Shown: positions 46,198 through 57,747 of the stretch, one piece after another | Layout: every line of letters starts with the position of its first letter | Numbering within the stretch: the first letter of the stretch is position 1 | NCBI GenBank assembly: GCA_950295325.1 | Contig: OX485804.1 | Location: 38,056,429 to 38,120,428 of the forward strand | Source of the DNA: Polytrichum commune | Lineage: Eukaryota; Streptophyta; Polytrichopsida; Polytrichales; Polytrichaceae | DNA: 64,000 nucleotides | Reading direction: 5' to 3' | The notes under the pieces: generated by a model | The model's database searches: none | Told to the model about the DNA's origin: nothing | The model's input: the letters and a program-made list of their open reading frames with translations, nothing else | Translations under genes and position numbers: made by a program

Positions 46198-48644
46198 CAA
46201 GTATGTGAATGCTTGAAGAGAAAAGATAATCCTCACTTTGAATTCTTGTGATATCTTTTGCATCTCAACTCCAATTCTTGAACCTAAACGAGAATCTTCA
46301 CGATATGTAATTGCCATCTAGATGAGATCATTCTTATCTTGATTCAATGGCCAAAATTGTATGTGTGGCTGGAAGTGGCCATTTGTAGTTAGGTTTTTGC
46401 TATGACTCAAAATAACAAACCCATGGAACTAAGTCTCCAGGAAGATTGAGATAGTGTCTATAAGGGTTAATGTCACATTGGATTAAGGATCACAATAACA
46501 ACTTAGAATCTTTCTTTCTTCATTCCTTCTTTATTCCACTTATTTTCCACACTTATGGTTCCTTTATGCTTTCTTTGTCGTGAGTGATTCCGTCCTATCT
46601 TCAGGGAATTTTCTATCACTCTACATCTTGACCTATTTCAGTCGCGAAGCTCAAAAAGCTTGCCAAGTTGTCATTGGCAATTTGTCAGGACATAGTCCGG
46701 GGTAATGTCTTTTGTATGCCACATCATCTTTGCATCTCAAGAATTAAGCTTTGCAATAATTTCAAGTTAATTCATTTTAATTCGACTTACAGTCATTCGG
46801 CCATTCTTCTCAAAATTGTAATCATCATCTTCATCTTCAACTTATCTAGCAACTTGTCACCACAAACATCCACAAGATCATATATAATAAAAACATCAAC
46901 AATTTAGGCGATATTCCTTGATTGAAGCCTAAATACATTTTAAGTTCAAAAAGATTTGCCTTTGGCAATGTCTTACACTAAGTAGGCAACTTCTCTTTCT
47001 TGAGATAATAATGTCTTCCGCAGCTTATAGCCTGCTACTAAGTATATTCTATCTGCAATCATTGCATTGGCTTCACGCCAGGTAATGTCTTGTAACGGCT
47101 ATTAAGCTATGGTCTATCAAATCGGCCTCTCTCTCTCTTTCTTTCTCTCTCTGACAAGACTTGTAGAGCCTATGGCCTAGCCATGTTTTTATCTCTCACG
47201 ACTCTACCTCTTACGTCCCTCTACAACGCCTCCTTTCCCGCTTTGGTTAATCGCCTCTCTCATTGCACACAGGCGATAAGCTGACGTCCCAGGCGATAAC
47301 CCTTCTTTGACGCTCCGGTTTCTTCCCCTTCTAACAGGCGATTGCCTCTTTCTCAGACTAATTGCCCTTGTTGGTTTCTCTCAAGACTACTCGACTTCTT
47401 TCAACTCTGGCCTATAGTTTAAGACCTCTCATCTTTGACATTGCAACTTCTCAAGACTATACTGTGCTATCTCGACTACTAGCCTACATTTTTCGTCACT
47501 CTTTTGGCCATTGCCCTTTCTTCCACTCTCGGCATTTAGCTCTCACTTGCTATCTTAGACAGAGAGAAACATCTCTCATGTTTATGGACATACTCAAACT
47601 TCGACCATTGCTAACTCTCAGACATTACTTTCAAAGTTCCTCGCCCTCTTGGCGGATGATTCGTCTATTTCAACGCTCATGACTATTGCCAGAAATCACA
47701 CGAGACATTTCTTTCATTCACAAGTATCAATCAACAACAATCAGAATTCCACTTCAGAAACATCATAGCAATTGTATTTAGTAGACTATTTACTTCTCAT
47801 TGTCAAATTTCCGAGTTAACTGAGAGACCGAATCACTTGGCTCTTTCACCTAATTGTACTTCCGCCAGCCTCTTGCCTAGCATTGTCCATCTCTAAGTGT
47901 TCAGCCTCAATCTCTGAGTGCTCAAACTTTCTACAAGCCTATTGCTCCTAAGTTGAGACTACGTCTGATTCTACAATGGTAAATAGCATGTCTCGACAAT
48001 GGCCGACCTCCTCCTTATCAGCGGGGGAGGCGAAGGCGGTTGCAACCGTCTGCAAAACGGCTATTGCCCTCTTTTCACATTGTTAGTGAACTCCTAAATG
48101 ACTATCGCCGCTAATCTTCACTAACTTAGTAATTTAAGCTCTAAAGTTAGGTGGTGGCCAAAAAACTGAGCCTACACCAATACACTAGAGCCACATACAT
48201 CATTGGAACAATAACAAAAATTATATAAGCATTGTTGTTGCATGCACCAACATGAGTGGGAGATTGTTCTTCCCTACACTAATCGTGTTCTATCACAATG
48301 TGGGGCATGGAGAGAGAGACACACACAACACCAACCCATGTTGGCAAATATGAGGGACACTTCACTCTTCAAAAGGTGGACTTCATTTGGAATGGGGGAA
48401 GGGGGGGTCCGTTGGGCCTTGTATAATTTTTAATTTTTAATTGTAGAGGTTTAAATATGTGAGGTATTTGATGGATATTTGGTGTATGTCTCTCACTAGT
48501 CTTTTGATCTCTTGTGTGGGATCTTGAGGCGGTAGGTACACCATGTTATAGTCTCATTTTCAAAGGTCATCCCACTTCCTCTCAATTCATCACATAAAGA
48601 GATTTGAAGCTCATATAAGGTATGAGAAGAAATGGCATGGACCT
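46198..48644. other. Long spacer, pyrimidine-biased from ~46500 to ~48170
   Basis: No gene recognised. The plus strand is rich in C and T over about 1.6 kb, with repeated AGGCGAT motifs (47270-47345). The 106-codon ORF at 47362 is a product of this bias and has no family motif. Confidence 0.35.
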
Positions 48645-48770
48645 TAGTTACATGGTCACTCTTCTTGATAAGAAGAACCTATATTTAAGTGATATATGAT
48701 AATCCTCAAGAACGTCACTCAAAATACACGTGTTTCAATGAGATTGGAGTTATACCATGCCCACAGTAGG
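48645..48770 (+). repeat. Dispersed repeat family P, copy
   Basis: ACATGGTCACTCTTCTTGAT, AGTGATATATGATAATC and GTTTCAATGAGATTGGAG in order. Confidence 0.5.
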
Positions 48771-48846
48771 GCCAATCACTATTCCTCAACGGCAAGATGA
48801 TTCCCTCTTGATAGAGAAGTTCATCTCTTTCCGAAATTTACTACTA

Positions 48847-49957
48847 CACCCTAACCTTGATAATGTCACACCCTCCGTTTCACCAAAAAGTGTGATATAA
48901 ACAAGGTGTGACATACTTGATAATGTCACATTTTGTGCATAATGTGATATTATCAAAAAATATGTAGAAAATAAAAATATAATTACAATTTTAAAAAAAA
49001 TAACAAATACGAGACTTCAATGTTTTTGAATGTAAAATCTAATTCAAAATTGTGAATAACAACAAGAGCACATCATAATGTGTCATTGAGATCAGGTAAA
49101 GACCTCTCACTAGAGACAAAGAAGCTTCTAATGTCACATTGTTTTGTTGTTGTTAAATGTGCAACACCAATTCTAATGAGTTTGTCATGGATTTTTTCCA
49201 TTTCTAACAACTCATGAGTGCTGAAAATCTGAGAACCTTGGCTAGCCATAAAATTCAAAACATCTTTAGCATATTTTTGTGCATCGCTTAGCTTCACTAC
49301 TTTAGACTCATCATCACTGCTATCAACAATCAATGGGTCCACTTCCATGGAATCAAGAACCTGTTTGCCATCTTGCACTAATTGCACAAGCTCCTCAGTA
49401 GAAAATTCCACCTCAAAATCATCTTCACCTTCCATGTTTATGTACTCCAAAGGACAAAGCTTTTCTACAGGCTTGCCTTCAACATCCAAACCCAAATTTA
49501 ATGCGGCGATGAGTCTACCCAATTCCAAAGTTGCTTCCTCCATTTTGGACTTCATACGTTCATCAAGATTGTTTATATCTGCATTCCACTCTGCAGGCAA
49601 TATGGCGGACTTTCTCCAACAATTTCTAATGGTTTGATCATCTAATTTGAAATTACACAAGGCATCCCACTATGCCGAAAGCATTGAATGAGAGCTCATT
49701 CAATGACCCCCAATATGCTTTGCTTTAGCCCATGCTCACCCATGAACAATAATATCGAACCTATGCCCACCCATACAATCCATCCATACTTGATATTATC
49801 ACATTTACACTACGGATTTTGAAAAAAATAGTGACATTATCAAGGGTGATAGGGATAATAACGAGGGAGTTTTACACTATGAAAATCGGTTTCAAACTTT
49901 TAGGTGACAATATCAAGGTGTTCTATTAACAAGGGTGACATTATCAAGGTTAGACTG
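48847..49957 (-). mobile_element. pogo/Tigger-like DNA transposon, internally deleted
   Basis: Terminal inverted repeats are CACCCTAACCTTGATAATGT at the left and the complement of CAGTCTAACCTTGATAATGT at the right, about 24 bp. TA lies on both sides (48845-48846 and 49958-49959). A CAGT-type end with a TA target site is typical of pogo/Tigger elements. Further copies of the TTGATAATGTCAC word inside both ends (48918-48931, 49831-49844) may be transposase binding sites. At 1.1 kb it is too short for a full transposase. Confidence 0.8.
49073..49660 (-). pseudogene. C-terminal part of a pogo/Tigger-family transposase
   Basis: A 195-codon frame that starts CNFKLDDQTIRNCWRKSAIL, the conserved (I)xNCWRkagi-like end of the DDE domain in Tigger/jerky-type transposases. 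An acidic C-terminal region follows (DDFEVEF, DSSDDES). The helix-turn-helix DNA-binding domains and the catalytic DDE residues are absent. The frame is intact but lies inside a deleted element, so it cannot mobilise anything by itself. Domestication is unlikely, given the intact termini and the lack of a promoter. Confidence 0.7.
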
Positions 49958-50326
49958 TACCAATAAGGGTTTTCGTCCTACTCACAATAACCTTAATGAA
50001 TGTAATAGATTGTGGTTTCGCCTGTTCACTTCATTACATCCAAGACAAAACTCTTATCAAGATGGAAACTCTTCCACTGTCGTGACTAGTTGTTGGTCCT
50101 AGCGTGGGCATGATAAAAGTGCTCACAATGTAGACTCCATTCTAAATTTAAAGAAATGTTATCATGATTAAGAGGACTTCTACGAGTGTTTAAAGAGAAG
50201 ATAAACCCAAGGAAAGGCTTCACTTTGAACTCTTATGACTTTTGCATTTGACTCCAATAGTGAGACTTGAAATAACGTAGTGATTTGCAATTGTTAAAAG
50301 CACAAGACAACTCCAGTGGCTACAAT
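49958..50326. other. Spacer with family P downstream block
   Basis: GGCTTCACTTTGAACTCTTA and GTGAGACTTGAAATAACGTA (50217-50285) belong to the block that follows P copies. Nothing else seen. Confidence 0.4.
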
Positions 50327-50707
50327 CAGTGTGTATGTTTGACAAAGTTTTTGCAAGTTTTTGACATTTGACATGCAAAAACTTGCACAAAAATAAAATG
50401 CACGTCAATTGACACACACGATTTAGAATTTGACATGTAGTGTGACTCGTGAAGGAAAAAACCACACGTCAATTGACACGCACGATTTAGAATTTGACAT
50501 GTAGTGTGACTCGTGAAGGAAAAAACCACACGTCGATTGACATTTAGAAATTGAAATGACATGTACCCCAGGCATGTGACATTGAGGTGACATTTTAGAA
50601 GAAAATGTAGATGTCAATTGACATTCATTTTGCGTTTTTGAAAATGTCATGTGACACTTTGGATTTGAAGTTGAATGTCAAATGAAATTTGTCAAACATA
50701 CACACTG
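50327..50707. mobile_element. hAT-like MITE with internal 64-bp tandem repeat
   Basis: Ends CAGTGTGTATGTTTGACAAA and TTTGTCAAACATACACACTG are perfect inverted repeats of 20 bp. GCTACAAT is duplicated on both sides (50319-50326 and 50708-50715). An 8-bp duplication with CA..TG ends is the hAT signature. Inside, a 64-bp unit starting CACGTCAATTGACAC is present 2.2 times (50401, 50465, 50529). Short ORFs here are shadows of these units. Confidence 0.85.
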
Positions 50708-50715
50708 GCTACAAT

Positions 50716-51835
50716 TGCTCGTAAAGGTTGGAAGTGCCCACAAAAGAACAGCTTATATTAGGTGAGATGGCTAGAAAGTATCTCATCTGCAACACAATTT
50801 CACAAATACAAAGCTTTCAAAAACAGCCTCTTTTCTGCAATTGCCCTTAGCATTTATTGAAATGCTTGGTGTATATGCACTAAAAGATGTCCCCTCATTA
50901 TAATTATCTTAAAAGATCATGTACAGGATGAAACACAAGAAAAAAATCTCAAGTTTCAAAGGCAATACTATTCTTGCGTAGTTTTGTTTCTCCTATGTTT
51001 GAGTCCAAATTCTTCGCTAGAATTTGGTCCCAAGTTTTATCATTTGCTCGGAACATATAAATTGAGATTGGAAACTTCTTGGGAGCAATGAAGTTGGTGG
51101 GCTTGGTCTATCTATATTTGGAGTATAAACTAGAACATGAGAGTTTTTGGTTAACACACCAAAGTCAATATCTTCTTAAAACATTAGACGGTTTGTCATG
51201 TCCTTTTAAGGAGAATCCTATCACTTGTACAATGTGTCATGCATCTTCTGTTTGTAAGAAGAAGAATAATAAGAAGAATGTCACACAACACTTAATCCAC
51301 TCAACAATTCAAAGCTAAAAGTTTTATTGACATTGGAAACACAAAAGGCCACTTTTAGGCATATAATAGATAACTAATTCTCGAACATATACCACATGCC
51401 AACATGAAATTCCAGGACATTTGACTAAGCAAAGATTGAAAACAAAATCACAAGCATTCAGAAGTCATCATGAGGTATATCACACTAGAAACCCCATGAC
51501 ATCTTCATACCATCAAAAATCGTATTTGACGCTCAGTTTGCCAAAATGGCTCGAGAATGGAACTCCTTTCCACCTCGCATCAAATAAATTAGACTACCTT
51601 CACCTCAAAGAGTTTCTCAACTATGAATATGAAGTGCACTTGAAGCAACTTTTGTCACCACCCCAATGCAAAATGATCATTGCCTAACTTCCCACACCTT
51701 GAATTACATATTGGCAATTGAAAATAGACAATGGCCAACTATTACAACTATCCTTAAAATTTTTAAATTATATCACTTTTTGTTCCTATAATGTAGTTGA
51801 AAATGAGACACATCTTGTGTTGAAGTGACCCCTTT

Positions 51836-51881
<46 letters not shown>

Positions 51882-52116
51882 CACAATGTAAAACTGGATA
51901 ACCTCAAGTCTTCCCACCAACTTGATCATCTTGTCGATATCAACCATTATTTCGCTTAAAAGAACTACCAAATCCTTCACCACTCTAAACCTTTCGCTTA
52001 AACCCTTCACCGCTCTAAGTAATTAACTTCTTCTTTTTTGACTCCACCGTGGTGTGCTTCTAGTTCCACAAGCCTTTTGGTTTTGGACTTTCAAATTGAA
52101 CTCATTTCCGATTGCA
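50716..52116. repeat. Unassigned spacer with (GA)n microsatellite
   Basis: (GA)n at 51839-51879. The ORFs at 51079 and 51421 show no known domain. Confidence 0.4.
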
Positions 52117-52342
52117 CTACACCATTTATAGCATTTAGCATCCCTTACTATTTCGAGTTGCATTATGCTATAACTTTGAACTGTGGATCTCAGTTTTTAC
52201 CAACAAATGCCAAATTAGTTGTTTACACACTACACAACATTGACACATTTACTTCATAAAATTTTACATTGACACTGAAATGTTATATAGCAATGTGTAA
52301 CTCCGAGTAGTAAGTGACACTAAACACCATAAATGGTGCACT
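52117..52342. mobile_element. Foldback MITE family L, copy 2
   Basis: CTACACCATTTATAGCATTT at the left and CACCATAAATGGTGCACTAC at the right are inverted. GAGTAGTAAGTGACACTAAA matches copy 1 at 2043-2174. Confidence 0.5.
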
Positions 52343-52632
52343 ACAAGTAGAAAGGCCACTCAAATCCTACATGAAAAATTTCAATGCAGTTATTAAAAAT
52401 AAGGTCGGTCAGGGGAGCGTGTTTCGGTGAATTTTTTTTAGCTACTTCTCCTACTGCCCCTTGACGGTGTATATGGTGGGACCGGAATATAATGTTATCA
52501 TTAAGAATTGCATGTATTTGCCATCCATGTTTGTGTCGTTCCACTTGTAATGCATGCGAATCACTACTAATTTATTAACATAAACTTAGAATAAGTTCAT
52601 CCACGTTGGATTGACCACACCCCCTCCCCCCC

Positions 52633-53071
52633 GGCACTAGGCGCTCCTCGTTTGTGAGGAGTTGCCGCTGCCCGACTGCCCGAGACTCTGCTGCCCCCAA
52701 GACTCTGTCTGCTGCAGAGTCTGCTGCCCGACTGCCCTCGACTTTGCCCGGCCCAAAAGTCCCTATTCCAAATTCAAATCATCATATTTCTAATTCTACA
52801 TTAATCCTTCCATGAGCTTAATTAACTAACAATTTGAAACAAGTTCAAAGTCTAAACTTTGACGGGTTTAAACTTGTTTCAAATTATTAGTTAATTAAGC
52901 TTATGGAAGGATTAATGTAGAATTAGAAATATGATGATTTGAATTTGGAATAGGGACTTTTGGGCCGGGCAAAGTTGAGGGCAGCCGGGCAGCAGACTGA
53001 GTCTCGGGGGCAACAAAGTCTCGGGCAGTCGGGCAGCAACAACTCCTCACAAACGAGGAGCGCCTAGTGCC
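52633..53071. mobile_element. 439-bp near-perfect palindrome
   Basis: The left arm starts GGCACTAGGCGCTCCTCGTT and the right arm ends with its complement. The arms of about 215 bp meet in a loop of a few bases near 52857. The outer third is GC-rich with repeated CTGCCCGA(C/G) words; the inner part is AT-rich. C-rich runs flank both ends and hide any target duplication. The 68-codon ORF across it is a shadow. Confidence 0.75.
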
Positions 53072-53348
53072 GAGCCCCCCCCCCCCTCCCAACTCCATTA
53101 AGGGCACATCTTATTATGTAGTCTCCTACTCCACAAGGCTTGGGAGTAGATCCACCATTGTGCCGCCTAATACTACACTAGTTATTGTATGTAGTGTCAC
53201 CAATTCTAATTGTCTTGCTCAATAAACATTCTTATTCTTAATTATTGATTCTTTTCTTGAATACGAACGTGGGTGATTTTTATTTTTTATTTTTTGGGAG
53301 TGCTACTTTTGATGTAAGGTGTTGGTCGAAAGTTTCAAGGAACACTGA

Positions 53349-53931
53349 GGGGTTGGTTACGTCATGAACCATGAAGTTGTCCCTTGCTACTCTGAATATG
53401 TGATTGGCCATTGAACTCATCCCGGAACCACTTTGGTTTACATCAAGAAAAGAAATCTAAGTGTGATCATGGAACTTGAGGTCCCTAAAAGGCCTATTAT
53501 CATGCATACATTATCCACTATCATGGTCCAATCGGTTTTGCAGTGGGAGAAGCAAAAGAGGTTCTCTCGCTGCAAATGTCAGAGGACCATGGCTAGATAA
53601 ATGTTGTTTTCATATTTTTGATTGAATTTTTAAAAAAATTGGACAAATGTTTTTCATAGTCGTGAGGAAAGAAGGGAAGTAGAAGGGGAGAAGGTCAAAC
53701 ATGAAGAAAATTCCCAAAACTACAATTTTTGGACATATATTCAAAAAAAAATTAGCACATCCACTTTCTGGTGCATGGTCAATTCTCTTGGTCCACATTT
53801 CAATTTACACCTAGCCAGGGTCCCATAGGCTTTAAGAATGCATTTTTAAAGAAGTTGGACCATGAAAGCATTACCATGAACTGTGTCCATGGGAAAATGG
53901 CCTCTGACATGATACATGATGTAAATGACCC
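53349..53931. mobile_element. Harbinger-like MITE family H, copy 2 (decayed)
   Basis: Collinear with 34648-35202: CATGAACCATGAAGTTGTCCC at the left, TGATGTAAATGACCC at the right, and ACATTATCCACTA(T/A)CATGGTCCAA in the body. The flanks TGA/TAG are no longer identical. Confidence 0.55.
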
Positions 53932-54052
53932 TAGTAGAGAAGACCCAGGGTCTTATACCCACTTTACCTCCACCCGACTAGAGAATTAAAGTGACCCAAT
54001 CTAAGCATTTCCACGCTAATTTTTCACCCTCAATAATAGGACTATTTTAGTG
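53932..54052 (+). mobile_element. MITE family G, copy 3 (right part only)
   Basis: GAAGACCCAGGGTCTTATACCC through CCACGCTAATTTTTCACCCT to GACTATTTTAGTG followed by TA. It matches the right third of 42100-42438. Confidence 0.5.
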
Positions 54053-54054
54053 TA

Positions 54055-55149
54055 CATTCGAGCAGTTATCAAAAAACGAATTAGTGTGACCTCTAAAGTA
54101 CCATTTGTCGGTTCTTTTTGCTTTTGAGGTGGTCGGGGTGGCTCCATTGATGTCTTAACTGAGCTTAAGTTTATTACCCATTTAGTAACGGAAGATTGTA
54201 TGATAGGCAAACCTGAAAAATCATCTTACACGTCATTAAAAGTTACTCCAACAACACTGCAAAGATGCTTCGTGTTGGGATTAAGGTTACATACACGATT
54301 AAGTTTCATACTAATCAATATGCATCATAGCTAGAAAGGCAACGTAAACAAGACTCCTTAATTAATCACAAGTTTTTTCCCATTAAAAAGTTGGGCGCGC
54401 ACCTTGACGACGACGATGATGAGGAGGAGAAATTAAGGAGATGTAAGTTAAAGCAAGCGGTATTCGGACGCGAGATTGGATTAGTTAAAGCAAAGTTGGA
54501 GGCCCACGGTTGATTGCACTTATGAGCTCATCATGTGCAGCCCCAAATCTCAACATATTGATGAGCACTAAAGGGGGGCTCGATCGGGATAGCAACTTAT
54601 TACGACACCCTAATAATGCCATGCCCTTTGGGAGGATGATAATAATAAGTTCACCTCCCATTTAAAGCGCCACCAAAAGATGCCTTGGGAACACCGAATT
54701 TCCCCCGACCACGACGACTTCAATACTCCTAATGTAAATGTTAATGCGCTTGAAGGGAATTGGATTTGATGAGACGCCCTAGTAAAGTTATGTCTCTTTA
54801 TATAGTACCCTTCAACCTCCGAGTATCTAAGAGCATAATCTTAAGTAAGCTTGGTACCGTAGAAGAATCTCACACAAACATATATGTGTATATATATGTG
54901 TGTTATGATGCGGGACGAGTCGTTTCGCTACTTGAAATTTCTCATACATATTTAAGCGACACTTGAAGCTCGCACATCCATAATTATAAAGGCTCTAGTA
55001 GGTGACCCGGATGGAGGAGAGCGAGCCACATAAATGCGGCCTATACTATACTCCTTCCGGCTAAGCTGGTCACCCTTCAACTAACGTTATGTCTTTGCGG
55101 CGCCAATGATAAATTCATCCATCGTGGATGAATGGGTATTAGTAAAACC
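54055..55149. other. Unassigned sequence
   Basis: No gene recognised. A (TA/TG)n stretch lies at 54880-54902. Confidence 0.3.
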
Positions 55150-55890
55150 AAGCCTTTCATCCTACACGAGAGAGCGTACTTCTCATCCATCCAACATAAA
55201 AACTTGACCCTTATAGGTTTCCGTTGTCGATTCATCTCATATGATAAATTCGAGTAGGTCAGGTCGGGGTCTTTAATGCTAATTTGTGTGTCGAATCGAC
55301 TTAGAAAAGTAACCTCCAGTTGGCAACTCTTTGCCAAAAAAGGGAATCATGGCCCGCGCAAGTCATTTTCCATGTTTGCAATGTTTTTTTGATCAACCTT
55401 TGTGTAAAACACTTGAACGGTTCAGTCGCATTTGGTTTCTCTTGAGAAACGGTCTTCCATGGACATCTGGCGGCAACGGAATGATCTGATTTTTAATAAA
55501 TTGCAATGGCTTGTTGAAAAAACATGTCAAATCGTTTGGGATGCGTTGCAAACAGACACTTGGAAAAAAAAAACTCCAGATGTGGCCTACCATGACAATC
55601 TTAACAAATTTTATTTGACTTGGGGGGTCCAAGGTCTTATTGTGACCTGGAGCAACTTAGTTATTGCTTGGAAGGATAGGCCTCATATGAGCATTATTTC
55701 TTGATTTCCACTCATGCTACAATGTTGCGGCTGGGTTGGTTGTATTTTTGGTTCTTTTTGCAATTGAATTCTCAATTTGTGCTCCCCCCCCCCCCCCAAA
55801 AAAATAATAACCTCCATGTTGCATACTATCTCAGGGTTTTTTTTTATGTTGGATGATTGAGAGGTACATTCATATACGATGATTATGAGG
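55150..55890. mobile_element. Foldback repeat family A, copy 5, split by a LINE
   Basis: The left part (GCGTACTTCTCATCCATCCA..TTCATCTCATATGA) ends at 55328. The right part (TATGTTGGATGATTGAGAGG) resumes after 55807. The two parts together match copy 4. Confidence 0.6.
55329..55807 (+). pseudogene. 5'-truncated LINE fragment with target duplication
   Basis: The coding part (about 55432-55704) reads IWRQRNDLIFNKLQW, then EKTCQIVWDAL. This is the motif found at the C-terminal end of plant L1-type ORF2 after the reverse transcriptase. The fragment ends in a C15 run followed by A7 and TAAT. An imperfect 19-20 bp duplication flanks it: TAACCTCCAGTTGGCAACT (55310-55328) and TAACCTCCATGTTGCATACT (55808-55827). 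This is the typical outcome of target-primed reverse transcription with 5' truncation. Confidence 0.7.
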
Positions 55891-56663
55891 TTTCCCCAAA
55901 CCTCGTGTAGGTAGGGGTGAAAATTATTCCACATGGACTCCACAGTTGATTCGGGTTTTCAGATTTTATTTTTGGAGTAAACTCAAGGTTGTTTTTGTAC
56001 ACATGACCAAGGACCAAGGAAAATAAATTAAGTTTAGGATTTCTTGTGGTCATGGGCACTACTATGAAGACCATGATCAAGAGAAATTCACACCACCTTT
56101 TGGTCACATGCCACAGTGTAAACTACACTCAAGCCAAGATGTTGTGTTTTTAATGAAAAACATATAAATTAATATACATGTTAAATACATACTCAAAACT
56201 ATATACTTTCTTTTGCCATGGCCACCTCATTTTCATCAAGACAACTCATGTGGGTTCTCTCTCCACAAAATGTAGGTTATCACGTGACATTATCCATTTA
56301 TGCACATGTAGGTTCCACGTCACTTTCTCATCCATACTTTGGCATGCTCACCCATGGTCACTTTTATTTTTGATGGCCGTGTGTAAAACAAAGTTGGACC
56401 ACCACTCATTTCTCAAGTAATGAGAGATTCTAGAAAGTGGTGACCACGGTCATTGGTCATTGATGTAAACTGACGATGAAAACATTATATGGTTTATTTA
56501 TGTTATATAAAATATCATTGTGTTTTCATTATCCCACAGGATGTGTTTATGTAGAAATCACAAAGCTCTAGATGTGGGGTAAAGTTTGGTGACACAAAGG
56601 AACATTGTAAACCCTAGTGTCAACAAACTTGAGAGAGGTAGGTTTAAACCCCACCACCATCAC
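55891..56663. other. Unassigned spacer
   Basis: No gene seen on either strand. Confidence 0.3.
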
Positions 56664-56673
56664 CACCACCACC

Positions 56674-56766
56674 GATTTGGGCAAACCAACCCATACACTC
56701 GTTCCTTGTTGGATGCCTAAACCCTTGCCTCCAAGGTACCAATGTACAGGTTGGTTCGCCCCAGCC
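56674..56766. mobile_element. 93-bp micro-MITE (family C, copy 3)
   Basis: Ends GATTTGGGCAAACCAACCC and GGTTGGTTCGCCCCAGCC. It is inserted in an ACC microsatellite, so CACCACCACC stands on both sides (56664-56673 and 56767-56776). The ORFs at 56568-56997 cross it and are shadows. Confidence 0.75.
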
Positions 56767-56904
56767 CACCACCACCTACGTGTTGTTGATATCATAGATC
56801 TACTAATTAATCTATCGACATGTCTCCTATTTTTAAACCCGAATAAAAGTACATTGGGTAACACAATTTGTTTTACAAACATTAAAAGGTGGGTGGGCTT
56901 GGTA

Positions 56905-57062
56905 TGGTTACTCATCTTGATTGGACACATTTATTTAAGTGACATGTGGTTAGGTGTGTATCTAACTCGAAGAGATGCCAAAATTACATGTGTTTAAAAA
57001 TGATCAAACTACATTCCCAAAAATTTGTTAACTATTGGTGTGGTAAAGGGGGGGGGGGGAGG
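56905..57062 (+). repeat. Dispersed repeat family P, copy
   Basis: GGTTACTCATCTTGATTGGACA, ACATGTGGTTAGGTGTGTAT and ATCAAACTACATTCCCAAAA are present, ending in a G-run (57049-57059). Confidence 0.55.
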
Positions 57063-57240
57063 GGACCAAAAAAAATTAAAAAATTAAATTTTTTTTACTG
57101 TGATCATAATACAATATTGAACATGAACTTCAGAAGCAATGAGAAAATTGGATACTTTTATTCGTCTTATATTAATTGCGTTTTTATCATCACATGAGAA
57201 GGGGGTGCATAGCTGCAATCATTTGTTTCCGGGCCACTTG

Positions 57241-57744
57241 GGGCCACTTCACACATGAGCCAAGAGCCGTGACCATGAAATTGTGAGAGCCCAAAAGAAA
57301 GTGTCCAAAGGCCATCCCAAGACACCTCCAAAATCAAGTAGAGTGGTCACGGACCCTCAAGTGTACTCAAGTGTGAAGTCATATGTGACCGGCCCCTCAA
57401 CCAAATGCTATTTCAATGAATTTCTATTCATGTGGCTCCTCATACATGGTAAAATAGAATAAATCAACAGTGGTGAGTGTTCAGAGTGCCATTGTCTCCC
57501 GGTTTTGTGTTAGACCTACCTCCAAGAGGTGAGTTTTAAAAATAATCCAAGTAAGCATGAAACATGATCCATTTGATGCCATGTAGGAATCCATGTAGAA
57601 TTTACATCCATCTTGCATTCACATACTCCGTTGGTCCCTCAAGCGTAGTGTGAAGTCAACTCGCACCAGCTCCATCTTTTCCACCAATGAGAGTGCTTGA
57701 AGTGCAATGGTCACGGGCCCTCAGTCTCGTGTGTGAAGTGGCCC
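57241..57744 (-). mobile_element. Harbinger-like MITE family B, copy 4
   Basis: Ends GGGCCACTTCACACATGAG and CTCGTGTGTGAAGTGGCCC. The right flank is TTA (57745-57747) and the left flank TTG is a one-base decay of it. Same orientation as copy 1. Confidence 0.75.
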
Positions 57745-57747
57745 TTA

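Noticed and set aside
47362..47682. 106-codon ORF
   Set aside because: Explained by the pyrimidine bias of the region. No homology recognised.
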